DNA from: Hortaea werneckii
Taxonomy: Eukaryota; Ascomycota; Dothideomycetes; Mycosphaerellales; Teratosphaeriaceae
Direction of reading: 5' to 3'
DNA: 64,000 nucleotides
Assembly (NCBI GenBank): GCA_037044905.1
Contig: JBAOKB010000182.1
Coordinates: 248,001 to 312,000, forward strand
Shown in pieces: positions 10,990 to 21,496 of the stretch. A program made the translations under genes and the position numbers. Each line of letters starts with the position of its first letter. Position 1 is the stretch's first letter. The notes below the pieces were generated by a model. That model was not told the origin of the DNA, did no database searches, and was given only the letters and a program-made list of their open reading frames with translations.

Positions 10990-11651
10990 TTATGCGCTTT
11001 TTAATAGCGCTGTATGCCTCTTTGCGGGCATACAAAGCGCGTTAGTGGCGTCGTATAAAGAGCACAACATCCCCACAAAACGGCGAATTCAGAGAGAGCT
11101 TGTGGCGGGCACAATAAGAATATCAACATCGCATCTTTGACGAGGTAAGCGTTGGTCAATTCATGTGACGTCCGTCCGACCGCTGCTGCGCTCGCCTAAG
11201 GCATTCACACTTTACTTCCGCGCTGCCTCGAAGCGGCAACGTTCGGGACGGGGACGGTATGAGGGGAGGGCAGCAACGCATTACTATTTGCAGAACACAG
11301 CTTGGGAAAAGGACAAAATCATGGCTGTCTTGTTGGAAACTCTGTCCAAAACGGTTGTCATTGGCATTGGTTTGGTTAAGGTAAACAAGGACTCAGATCG
11401 CTCAATGCCAAGCCATGGATACTAGTGTACAGCTCCCTGTCGCCACAATGAAGAACGAACGCTCAGAAAGCCTGCCAGGAAAGCTCATGTAAGAAAGCTG
11501 CAATTGAGCGAGAGGTGGTTGCTGAGGTTCCCGGTCCTACTCGAAACACCCTCAGCTGCTTTCTAGACGCTGTATAGGGAGGCCGTGGGCCTGTCATAGT
11601 GCGAAAGGGCATAAGTAGTGAGACACCCTGGTTGTTGGGATGAAGCAATGT
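10990..11651. other. Intergenic region between the SUMO protease start and the eIF4E 3' end
   Basis: No gene recognised. It contains the protease promoter and the 3' UTR of the eIF4E gene. A small imperfect palindromic stretch lies at about 10998-11041 (AGCGC and GCGCT elements around TATGC/GCATA). Confidence 0.5.
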
Positions 11652-12807
11652 TTAAGCGTCGCCGCCGTCCTCGCGCTTCGAAGCCTCCGCCTTCTGCGCG
11701 TTCATCGTATTCCGGCGCTTCTCGCGGTGCATCTGATCCGCCTTCTCCTGTCTGGCTTGATCGACGGCATTCCGCTGCGTGATGCTTTCGTCGTGACTCC
11801 GCCACTGCAGAGACGTGTCCGCGGGCAGATTGAGCACCCGCTTGATCGTCTCTCGGATCTTGATGTTCCGACCGCCGTCATTCTTGGTCCATATTGAGAA
11901 TACGTCCTCGCCGGACCGGACACTGACGACTGCTCCGCAGACCTCCTCGCTTGCCTCGGCGAACTGGTCACCTACCAGCGCCAGCAGGAGCTCCTCCCAA
12001 TATCTGTCTGCTACGCCCTTCTTCAAACGCATTGTCCACTTCCCGCCCTGCTTGTTCTCTTCATCTTCCCAGACCGGCCGAATGCCCTCTTTGAATAAGT
12101 GGTAGTCGCTGACAGTCGGTAACGCGCTAGGATACTTCAGATGGGAGTAAACCTGCCAGAACGCCTGCGCAGTAGGTATCCGACATAAAGGCTTGATGCT
12201 CTTCTCGTAATCGCTGTTCTTGCTCGTCGGTGGCCTGTAGTATATGACCCAAGAGTGCTTGAGTGGCCACTGGCCGGGAAGCTCTTTTGAGGGATCCGAC
12301 ACAGCCTCGACCTCGGAGGAAGGCTGTCTTGCGGAAGATTGGGCCTTCCGGCTCGTCGCTCTTCTATCTTTCTCCTCCTTGTCTGAACCCTGACCGTCCT
12401 TCTTCTCACTGCCGCCTCCAGCTGCCTTTGCGAAATCAAAGGCGGACCCCGGAGTCTTCGGTGTCTTTGCGCTTCCGAAGCCAAATGCGCCGCTCCCCAG
12501 TCCGAAGGCGGAAGATGCGCCTGAGCCAGTGGGTGAAGCTACGGAAGACGTAGATATGGATCCGGCGCCGTTGAAAGGATTACTCTTGCTGTTGATGCTG
12601 CCGAATCGCTTTGAGGAAGGTGTATCGTGACCGTCGCGGCTGTCGCTACGGTCAGACTTGTTCATCGAGAGGCTCAGTTTGCTGTTGCTGTAGATCGCAA
12701 AAGAGGTTAGCACAGGATGTGGCTTGGTGGGAGGGTTCACGATTGGAAACATACTTTGATCGGCGAGTCCACAGGTTCGACGGGCTGTTTTCGTCCTTCT
12801 TGTCCAT
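11652..12807 (-). CDS. eIF4E family cap-binding protein, class II (4EHP-like)
   Basis: Two exons, 12807-12755 and 12687-11652, joined over a 67-nt intron (GTATGT, TGCTAAC, CTACAG), give 362 residues. Exon 1 encodes MDKKDENSPSNLWTRRS and the splice continues NNSKLSLSMNKS, a start typical of fungal class II eIF4E. A disordered Ser/Gly-rich stretch of ~110 residues precedes the eIF4E fold: HSWVIYYRPP, AFWQVYSHLKYPSALP, YHLFKEGIRPVWEDEENK, GGKWTMRLKKG and EEVCGAVVSVR. The cap-stacking Trp of VWEDE is present. At the other cap-stacking position the local sequence is SDYEKSIKPL, with Tyr rather than Trp as in metazoan 4EHP. It would bind capped mRNA, perhaps as a repressor or alternative initiation factor. 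A longer open frame upstream of 12807 is intron and 5' UTR read-through. Confidence 0.9.
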
Positions 12808-14445
12808 TGGCAATTTGCCGAGAGGAATATGGTAGTTAAAAGGTCCTGGTCAACCGAGCGGGCAGGGTGGGCGGAAGACTCCCGAACAGTGTGGCAGACG
12901 AAGGCTGGTTGTTGCAAAGGGGTATGGTTTGAATGATATTCTGGTTCGTAGAGGATTAAAGTGTGGCTACTGGTACACGGGCAAGTTGCAGTGATGTGGT
13001 TGTGGGGTTGGTGGCTTTTGAATGGTGTTGTATACGATGGTGAAAACCAAAGGGCCGGTTCAGATCTCTGAGCGAAGCTCGTTCCAGCCCAGGCACTAAG
13101 GCAGGAATGGCCCAAGCGCCTTTGCAAAATCTCAATCTTCAATCGCATGCCCGCAGCATCTTTCTTCTTTAAACAATCAAGACCACGAACTCAAATCATC
13201 GCCCTACCCTTTATGGCCTTTCGAGGCTGATGACCAATGGTCTTGGCGATTCCGATATGTCGGTCGAGATCGAACTGCCGCGATTAAAACCATTGTCACG
13301 AGGGTAGCCGGCAAGGGCAGCTCCCATGACCCGATGATGACCTGTCTGTCGGAACATGTATAAATACCTAGGTATTGAAGTGATCATTGGAAACAATATC
13401 TATGTCGCTTCAAGGATACGCAGAAGAGACTTATTTGCTATGCCAGGTAAGAAGGCCTCTCGCTCTTGTCTGCCCTTCGAATGATGAGCTTGAGAGCATT
13501 CTGGTAAACCAATTTTGTCTAGCCGCTGCTACACCCTGCCAAAGGGCAGGTTGCTGGTTGGGCATGAGGAAAACAGGCAAAGTCTGACGTTACAAATTTC
13601 TTGCACTCTACTTAGCATGTTCTCGCTCAAGGAGCCAGCTAATGGCTTGTCAGACTCTACTGAGATCACTTCACTGCGGAATGCCTGCTTTGTGATATCA
13701 CACGCCATGGCTGCCTGCGCTTCTCTAACGGAGGCGAGATACGGTCCCATCCGTGCAATTCCATGTAATGACATTGGTGCTCGGCTCGCAAAGCAGATGC
13801 GATTTGCCAATGATGGCAAGTCAAGGTCTCGAGCTGCTCCATAGGTTCTGAAACAAGATCGGTCGTAGTCTTCTGTAATGGTGCGGGATATGCAGTATCT
13901 CTTATTCGTATGCAGGCACTGCCTGCGACTCATGTAGATAGTCGAGGACTAGTGTGGCCTTTTGTCTTAAACCTATGATGTCCCACCGTGTTGTCTCAAG
14001 ATGGTAAGAAGGCGTATCTCCGTACCAGGTGGCTGCATCTGTTACGCTGGTGAAACAGCTATTCTCATGTTGGAGAGCATTGAACCAGGACGGTGTTTGC
14101 CACCAACTTTGGCTGCAAGCCCCAGTTCAATGGGTCCGTTCAGCATCGTAGCTTGCCGACCACAACATCATACTAGTGCCATCCAGCATGTCGATCAGAA
14201 CTTGGCCGGTCCTGCTTTTCCTGCTTGTGACGTTCTGGGTAATATTTTCCAGTAGCCGTAGCTTCCTTCAAAGTAGACCGAGCATCTTTATAGGCAGACT
14301 TATGAACACCCCATAGGTCATCCTTGGAGTCTTGAGTCTTGTCCAGATGATTGAACCGGTCAAAATGGTACCCAGTAGTTGCGCAAGACGCGTCGATGGA
14401 TCCTTTGCTTGTTGGCTTTGGCATTGCGGCGGTTTGATGACCGTC
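12808..14445. other. 1.6-kb region with no recognisable gene
   Basis: It lies between the eIF4E start and the 3' end of the MORG1 gene. Several frames of 60-134 codons on both strands (such as 13529-13933 minus) overlap each other and match no family I know. Some may be an unrecognised small gene or a decayed fragment. Confidence 0.4.
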
Positions 14446-15412
14446 CTAATCATCACCACCCCAAACGACGACAGTTCCGTCGCCCTCCAGCACTCGCCCA
14501 CGTCTTGCGCATCTGATTCCACGCAACCGCGCTGACGACTTGTTTCTGCCCGCCCTCACGACCAACATCATCCTGCTTCGCATGTCGAAGCGTATGCAAA
14601 ACCTTCCCACTAAGCACATCCCACACCACAATATTCCCATCTTCCGAACCCGACATGGCTACACTATCCCCCATAGCCAGCGTCGAGCGAACCCTATACC
14701 TCTCATTCCTAAACCCCCCACCCTGAAAACTCTGCAAACACTTCCCCGTCGACCGATCCATAAGCCTCACATGACTATCCAGCGTAGAAACCAAATAACC
14801 ATCACTCGCCACAGTCGGCATCACACTCGTCACACTCGCCCCAAGCACATCCGTATCCACACACCCACTCGCCAAATCATAAACCCTGACCCTGCCATCC
14901 ACAGAACCCACCAAAACCTCACACCCCCTCACAAAAACCGAACTCACCGCATCCCTCGCCTCGCCCCAACTCATCATCGCCCTGTCCCCCCTGGCCCTCG
15001 AATCCCACACCTTGACCATCCCATCAAAACTCCCACTAACCACAACCGCATCCCCCGTCCCCCCGAACGCCACCGCATTCACGCGGCCCGCGTGCCCCGC
15101 AAACCGCCTCAACGTCGTCCCCGCCGCGACATCCCAGAGGAAAACCGTCTTATCGCCGCCGCCGGAGACGAATCGGGAATTGTCGTCTGCGACGGCGAGG
15201 TCGAGGACTTCGTACCCGTGCGCGCTGTACGTCTGGATCAGGTTGGCGGTGGAGGGGTTGAAGAGGCGGATCTGGCGGTCTTGGGAGCCTGTGAGGAGGT
15301 ATTGGCCCGTGCCGGCGGAGAAGGTGAGGGCGTGGACGGGGGAGGGCGATCCGGGATGCGGGTTTGATGGCAGGCGGACGGTCGGGGTTGTGGGGAAGGG
15401 TTTGGTGGACAT
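14446..15412 (-). CDS. WD40 protein, MORG1/WDR83-like, with a frame break in the last blade
   Basis: A seven-bladed WD40 propeller of about 320 residues. Family hallmarks are AHGYEVLDLAVADDNSRFVSG followed by KTVFLWDVA, then GHAGRVNAVAF, GSFDGMVKVWD, GSVDGRVRVYD and GSEDGNIVVWDVLSGKV. In animals the protein scaffolds MAP-kinase components and associates with spliceosomes; a nuclear/cytosolic scaffold role is assumed here. The main frame stops at 14453 after AGGRRNCRRLGW. The family ending (GDGTVVVWG) lies in the next frame and stops at 14446. One extra G in the GGAGGG run near 14483-14487 accounts for the switch. The start at 15412 is the first ATG. The family call is firm; whether the frame break is real is not known. 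Confidence 0.87.
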
Positions 15413-16244
15413 GGTTATGTTATTACTTTTTTCTTTTTGTTCTTGTTCTCTGTTCCTATTGGGGGGTTGGGGCTTTTTTTCCTTTGGTGGAGGTTCGAGG
15501 TGGGTTTGTTTTACATGTTTGGTGATTCCATGGTTGGTTACAATAGTTGGGTCGAGACTAGAAAAGTGATGATGGTGGCAAGAAGTAAGCGCTAATCAAG
15601 TTCGCGAACGAGGAAGTTGCGGAGGTGGCGAACGTGAAAGCTTGTGCTTGGCATTGGGAGGTTTGCGTTTGACGCTCGCGGCTCGCCTGAACAGACAGCA
15701 CTCTACTACCATTTCACGATACCCTGGAAGACGAATTCGGTGGTTATGATTGTCATCTTCCCAAGAATGAAAGCGCAATCTCAAGAAGTATCGAATACCC
15801 AATTCACTCAGAATTCAGACACATAGAAATGCAAATTCAACACACCCATTTTTTCGCCTCTACCTTTCGCTATTTCCACAAGTCTACATCGAGAAAGGAA
15901 TAGAAAAAGGCAATTTTCAGCATGCACTTCTCCCTCCTCTCTTCTCCAGGAGTTACCAAAAAAGCTATTATAAAAAAGGACACAGAGGTGAAAATTAAAA
16001 GAGTTCAAAGGTTTGGTATCTTTTGCAAAAGCAACACCCCCACCCCCATCCACACACACACCTCCTTGCCCGCGTCCTCCCGTCCTCTCCGCTACAACCT
16101 CCTCGCCCAAGCCCAGCACCGGACCTTGCCCATGCCTGAATTGACAGTCACAGAGCTTATTAAGAAGGTCAGGCGAAGGAAAGTCGTGGCCAGGACTTCT
16201 TCAGACGTTGCTCAGAATAAGTACAGCGGATAAGTGAAAACAGC
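15413..16244. other. Intergenic region, MORG1 promoter and septin 3' UTR
   Basis: Pyrimidine-rich tracts and a short CA run (about 16045-16060) are visible, but no gene. Both flanking genes are on the minus strand. Confidence 0.5.
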
Positions 16245-17677
16245 TTAGCGCCTGCCGGTGCGGCTCATGCTGCCCTGCATGGACTCGACCTCGGCCTCGA
16301 GCTGCTTGATGACGGCGTGGGAGGACTCAAGGTCCTTGTTCAGACGGTCACGCTCGGCGATGAGCTTCTGCTCCCACTGCCTGAACCGCTGCTCTTCCAC
16401 CTTGACCTGCTCCGTGAACCGCTTGCGGAGGGCTTCCTCCTCCTCCTTGAACTTGGGGTTGTCCAGCTTCCGCGGCCGTGCCTCGCCGAACTTCCTCGTT
16501 TCCATCTGCTGGGCGCGGTACGCCTCGTAGTGGTTCTCTTCCGTGGTGTGGATCAGGTCGAGCATGTGGGTGCGGATGAGGATGGCGCGCAGTTTCTTGA
16601 AGTCGCAGTGCTCTTCGTTCTCGACTTCGGCTACACCCCAGGCGTACTGGCGACCCTTGACTGTGCGGCCGTCGTGCGTGCCGACATCGCGCTCGGAGCC
16701 GATGACGGAGAATGGCATGGCAGCGATGAGAGAGCGGGCGTGCTGGAGACCGGCCTCGTCGTCCTCCTCGAGAGGAGGCTGGTAGATCTTGATGCCCTGT
16801 GCCTCGATGACCGCCCGAATCTGAACATAATCGTGTTAGTTCTACAGTTCTACAGACCATCCTCAACCATAAGGGATAAAACTTACGCGGTGCTTGAATC
16901 TTGCCAGGTCATGCGGGCTGAGCGTGTCTGCCTTTGCGACCACCGGGATCAGGTTGACGCGTGTGCACAGTCTCTTCATGACCTCAATGTCCAGCGGCTT
17001 CAGGGTGTGTCCAGTGGGTCTGATGAAGTACAAGCAAGCATGCACTCTCAGGTCGATCTTCTCCGTGCGCTTCGGCTGCTGCTCCTGCAACATGTAGCTC
17101 TCATGCTGGTCGTCCAGAAACTCGATGATTGGCTGCCAGCTGTCGCGGTTGTTCACATAGTCACCGAAGCCGGGGGTATCGATGACGGTCAACCGTACCT
17201 TGAAGAACTTCTCCTCCAGCTCAGCCTTGGTGATCTCGATCTCGACCGTCTTGTCAATCTGCTTGGTATGGCGCCTGCGGTGGTCGGCGTAGTTTTTGAT
17301 CGTGGTGGAGAAAAGGGTGTTGATGAAGGTGGTCTTGCCCAGTCCGGATTCACCGGCCACCATAACAGTGAAGGCTGCACCGCGCTTGGCCACGATCTTG
17401 TGACGCTGGTTGGGGAGCTGCCAGGAGGGTTAGTACTAATCGCACCTTCTCGGTGATGGGTCGCATTCGAGATACGCACATTGGCAATGCCAATCGGGGT
17501 CGCGGATTCGGCCATGGAGACTAGGCTGTGTGCTGGGCGCTGTTGCACGGGAGGGTCTGGCAGGGGCTGGGTTGGCGGCGGGTTCTGGTAGTGGTCCTGA
17601 GGATCCTCTGCGTTGAATGCACCGGGGACGTGCTCCTCTTCGCCGTACGCGTCTACTACATCGTTTGCATCAGCCAT
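16245..17677 (-). CDS. cdc3: Septin, Cdc3/AspB class
   Basis: Three exons, 17677-17480, 17417-16887 and 16820-16245 (introns of 62 and 66 nt with GTGCGT/GTAAGT donors), give an intact 434-residue septin. The GTP-binding motifs are complete: P-loop GESGLGKTTF, G3 DTPGFGD and G4 AKAD. A polybasic stretch (HRRRH, about residue 100) precedes the G3 motif, and the septin unique element follows the GTPase domain. The C-terminus is a coiled coil (KFKEEEEALRKRFTEQVKVEE and on). The N-terminal 65 residues are Pro/Gln-rich and divergent. It forms hetero-oligomeric filaments at septa, hyphal tips and branch sites. The sequence is closest to Aspergillus AspB, the Cdc3 ortholog. Antisense frames across this gene are shadows of its codon bias. 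Confidence 0.95.
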
Positions 17678-18363
17678 TGCTGCCTCAGTGTCTCCGTGTG
17701 TCGCGTGGTGTAGGTGACGGGAATCACTCTGGGGGGGGGGCCGCGCAGTGCAATTGAGGACGAGGACGGGGTGGAGGGGGTTTGTGTTAGCGTACCGCGA
17801 GGGTTGTGGATCTAGGACGCCTGAGGCCGAACGAGTGACTGAGGATTACTTTTAAGACGGCGGCCGAGCGATTGGAGATTTCACCTGTCACGGCTCAGGC
17901 AAAGCAGGAATACCGTAAGGTAAGGACGGGAGACGAAGGGACAATGATGACAGTGGAAGCAGCTCCACGACGAAGGTACCTGCCTGTCTGGCCTCCCATT
18001 CTCCTTTCCCACGCTCGCCCTGGCCAGGTGAGCCAGGGCTGCTATTGGCCCCTGCCGAAATAATGCGTCTGGACCGTGCTACGGCGCCGGTACAGCAGCC
18101 TGCAGGAAGTCGCGCCAGCGGGCCGTCGCGGTCGGCGAATTGGAGCCAGGCCAGCCGGACCCTGCAGTCTGGGGTAGGCGCAAAGGGAAGAGCCGCATAA
18201 ATTTCGAGAGACGATGGCAAACCGACGACCTCAGGCAGCCGGCGAACCAGGTATTAAACACACTGCACCTGCACGCTGTAGAGACCGAACGCTTGTCCAG
18301 ACTTTTTCGCATTAGCTTAGCATCCGGTTGATGGCAAAACGAGCGCGTCAATCACTCCCTACG
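17678..18363. promoter_or_regulatory. Divergent promoter region between septin and Pwp2 genes
   Basis: About 690 bp separating two divergent housekeeping genes. It contains a run of ten G at 17731-17740 directly upstream of the septin start and a GC-rich stretch after it. No reading frame of interest. Confidence 0.6.
17731..17740 (+). repeat. G10 homopolymer upstream of the septin start codon
   Basis: Ten consecutive G about 55 bp upstream of the septin ATG, a potential G-rich structure and a likely length-error site. Confidence 0.7.
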
Positions 18364-21086
18364 ATGAAGACGGACTTCCAAGTATGTCATGTCTCGCTTC
18401 CAATCGCACTCTTGAATGCAACCTAACCCAGATTTGATAGTTCACCAACCTGCTCGGGACGGTCTACCGGAAAGGCAACCTCGTGTACACCCAGGATGGC
18501 TCCTGTCTGCTTTCGCCCGTTGGGAACCGAGTCACAGTCTTCGACCTGATCAACAACAGATCACACACTCTCCCATTCGCGCATCGGACGAACATTTCCC
18601 GTATTGCTCTGCATCCCGGAGGCCAACTACTGCTCACCGTCGATGAACAAGGACACGCCATCTTGAGCCATTTCCAACGACGGATAGTCCTCTATCACTT
18701 TTCTCTGAAGGGTGCAGTCTCAAGTCTGGAGTTCTCACCCAGTGGGACCCATTTCGCCGTCGGTATTGGCCGGAGAATTGAAGTCTGGAAGACGCCATCA
18801 ACGCCTGGCGCCACCGACGAAGCAGCAGACGAGGGTGAAGGTGGTGGTCTGGAGTTTGCGCCTTTCGTCAAATATCGGCAGTATGTCGGTCATCATGACA
18901 CGGTTCAGAACTTGGAATGGAGCAGCGACTCTCGCTTCTTCCTATCAGCATCCAAAGATCTCACAGCCCGAATATGGAGTTTAGACCCGGAGGAGGGCTT
19001 CACACCTACGGGGCTATCTGGACATAGGACCGCGGTCTATGCAGCATGGTTCAGCGCTGACCAAGAAACGATCTGGACTATTTCAAAAGACGGCGCTCTC
19101 TTCCAGTGGCAGTATCTGCCTCATCCAGACGCGGATCCAGAGATGGTCGATCCAGAAGATGAGAGATGGCGAATCAATAGTCGACATTACTTTTTCCAGC
19201 AGGACTCAAGTTTAACTACTGCTGCATTCCATGCACCCTCAAACCTGCTAGTGACCGGATTCTCGAACGGTCTATTCATGATCCATGAGCTTCCAGAATT
19301 CAGCGAGATCCACAAGCTCTCGATCTCTGCTTCGAATATCGACACCGTTTCGATCAACAACAGCGGAGAGTGGCTGGCCTTTGGCTCTTCCGCACTTGGC
19401 CAGCTCCTGGTTTGGGAATGGCAGTCGGAGTCTTACATCCTCAAACAACAAGGACACTTTGATAATCTGAACGCCCTGACCTACAGCCCCAGCGGAGATC
19501 GAGTGATTACCTGTGCCGATGACGGAAAGATCAAGGTGTGGGATACAGCTTCTGGTTTCTGCATAGTGACCTTCACAGAACACACATCAGGCGTTACCGC
19601 ATGCGAGTTTTCAAAACGAGGAAACGTTTTATTCACGGCCTCATTAGATGGATCCGTTCGTGCGTTTGACCTGATACGCTACCGATGCTTCAGAACTTTC
19701 ACAGCGCCGAAACGTCTGTCGTTCAGCTCACTAGCGGTCGATCCGTCCGGAGAAGTTGTGGCTGCCGGATCATTGGACGATTTCGACATTCACATCTGGT
19801 CAGTACAGACTGGGCAGCTCCTTGATGAGCTGTCAGGCCACGAAGGGCCGGTAAGCAGCCTTGGCTTTGCGCCTAACGGTTCAGCTCTGGTGAGTGGGAG
19901 CTGGGACCACACGGTGAGGATCTGGAGTGTTTTCAACAGAACTCAAACAAGCGAACCGCTGCAGCTTCAGGCAGATGTGCTTTGCGTAAGCGTTAGACCG
20001 GATAGCAAGCAGATTGCGGTGTCCACGCTTGATGGACAGGTCACGTTCTGGTCGCTGAGCGAAGGCTCTCAAGAGGCAGGCCTTGATGGCAGGCGAGATG
20101 TGTCCGGTGGCAGGAAACTGACAGACCGTCGCACTGCGGCCAACGTGGCGGGCACGAAGAGCTTCAACACTGTCACATACTCAGCAGACGGCAGTATCGT
20201 TCTTGCAGGTGGCAACAGCAAGTACATCTGTCTCTACTCTGTTGAGACAGGAGTCCTGCTGAAGAAGTACACTGTCACTGTGAATCTATCTCTGTCTGGC
20301 ACGCAGGAGTTCCTGAACTCCCGTCTCCTAACTGAAGCTGGCCCACAAGGTCTCCTAGACGAGCAAGGCGAAGCGAGCGATCTGGAAGACCGCCTGGACA
20401 AATCCCTGCCCGGAAGCAAAAGAGGCGACGCCGCGCAGCGAAAAGTCGCTCCCGAAGTGCGGGTACCAGGTGTAGCATTCTCACCGACCGGACGAGCCTT
20501 CTGCGCAGCCAGCACGGAAGGACTCCTGATCTACTCCGTAGACGCGGGGGTACAATTCGACCCCTTCGATCTCGACGTCGACGTGACCCCCGAAAGCACA
20601 CTGAAAACCCTAGCCAAGAAAGAGTACCTCAAAGCCCTCGTAATGGCCTTCCGACTCAACAACCCCCAACTCGTAACGCGCGTCTACCGCGCCATCCCCA
20701 CCACGGACATCGACCTCGTAGTCCGCGACCTGCCCCAAGTCTACCTCGAACGCTTCCTCCGACACGCGGCGAAAGAGGCCGACGCCTCACCGCACCTGGA
20801 GTTCAACCTGTTATGGCTCGAGTCGGCCCTGCGGCAGCACGGCCGCACGCTGAAGGAGCGACAGGGCGATTTTGCCGAAGTCACGCGGTTGGTGCAGCGG
20901 GCTGTGGCCAGGATCCAGGGCGAGATTTTCAAGGTTGCCGATGAGAATAGTCGGATGATTGATTATTTGCTGAATCAGCCGAGGAGGAAGGAGGAGAAGG
21001 AGGGGGTGGTTGCTGATGTGAAGATGATTGAGGATGGGGAGGGGAGTAGCGAGGAGGATGAGGGGGAGTGGCAGGGGCTGGAGTAG
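18364..21086 (+). CDS. pwp2: Periodic tryptophan protein 2 (Pwp2/Utp1), UTP-B subunit of the SSU processome
   Basis: A tiny first exon (18364-18381, MKTDFQ) is spliced over a 59-nt intron (GTATGT, CTAAC, GATAG) to exon 2 at 18441-21086, giving 887 residues. The joined N-terminus continues FTNLLGTVYRKGNLVYTQDG, as in Pwp2. Two tandem WD40 propellers occupy about residues 20-650 (for example GHHDTVQNLEWSSDSRFF, GHFDNLNALTYSPSGDRV, GHEGPVSSLGFAPNGSALVS). A C-terminal Utp12-type helical domain follows (KTLAKKEYLKALVMAFRLNN) and the tail is acidic. In yeast it is nucleolar, binds the 5' external spacer of pre-rRNA within UTP-B, and is essential for 18S rRNA. The 2.6-kb coding exon has no frame break. 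Confidence 0.96.
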
Positions 21087-21496
21087 GAGGGCTTGCGGCA
21101 TGGTTTGTCGGGAGCAGGGAGTGGCGGAGTTAGGCTGGCCTCATTTCGAGTGTGCATTCGGACGCATTATAGATGTTTAAAGCGCAGATTGTGATTTAGG
21201 CACGCAGCGCCCGGGTCTTGTATATCTAGGGCCCAAATGTATTCTACACCTTTGTCATTCGCTCTAGGCATCAATTGAAGGTTGACCCTTTCTTTTTCAA
21301 AGAATGTGACAACCATCTGCTGAGCGTCATTCCACCACGAAAACACCTGAAAGCCCAAATCGGAAGCCATGCGGCAGTTCATCATTCAAGTGAGTATCTA
21401 TGATATCTAAATGTGCATGCTACGCTTCCTTTTAACCCAACATACCCGCCAAAAACAACGCCGACGCAATGCCAAACATCAACAAAGCAACCCCAA
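21087..21496. other. Convergent intergenic region (Pwp2 3' end and DUF3405 3' end)
   Basis: No gene recognised in these 410 bp; it should hold the 3' UTRs of two convergent genes. Confidence 0.5.

Noticed and set aside
14540..15367. 275-codon plus-strand frame antisense to the MORG1 gene
   Set aside because: Its His/Pro/Arg-rich composition is typical of an antisense shadow; the minus strand encodes a clear WD40 protein.
16317..17456. Long 379-codon plus-strand frame across the septin gene
   Set aside because: It is exactly antisense to the septin exons, runs through both the septin intron at 16821-16886 and its splice sites, and has a low-complexity, Leu/Val/Asp-rich composition produced by the septin codon bias.
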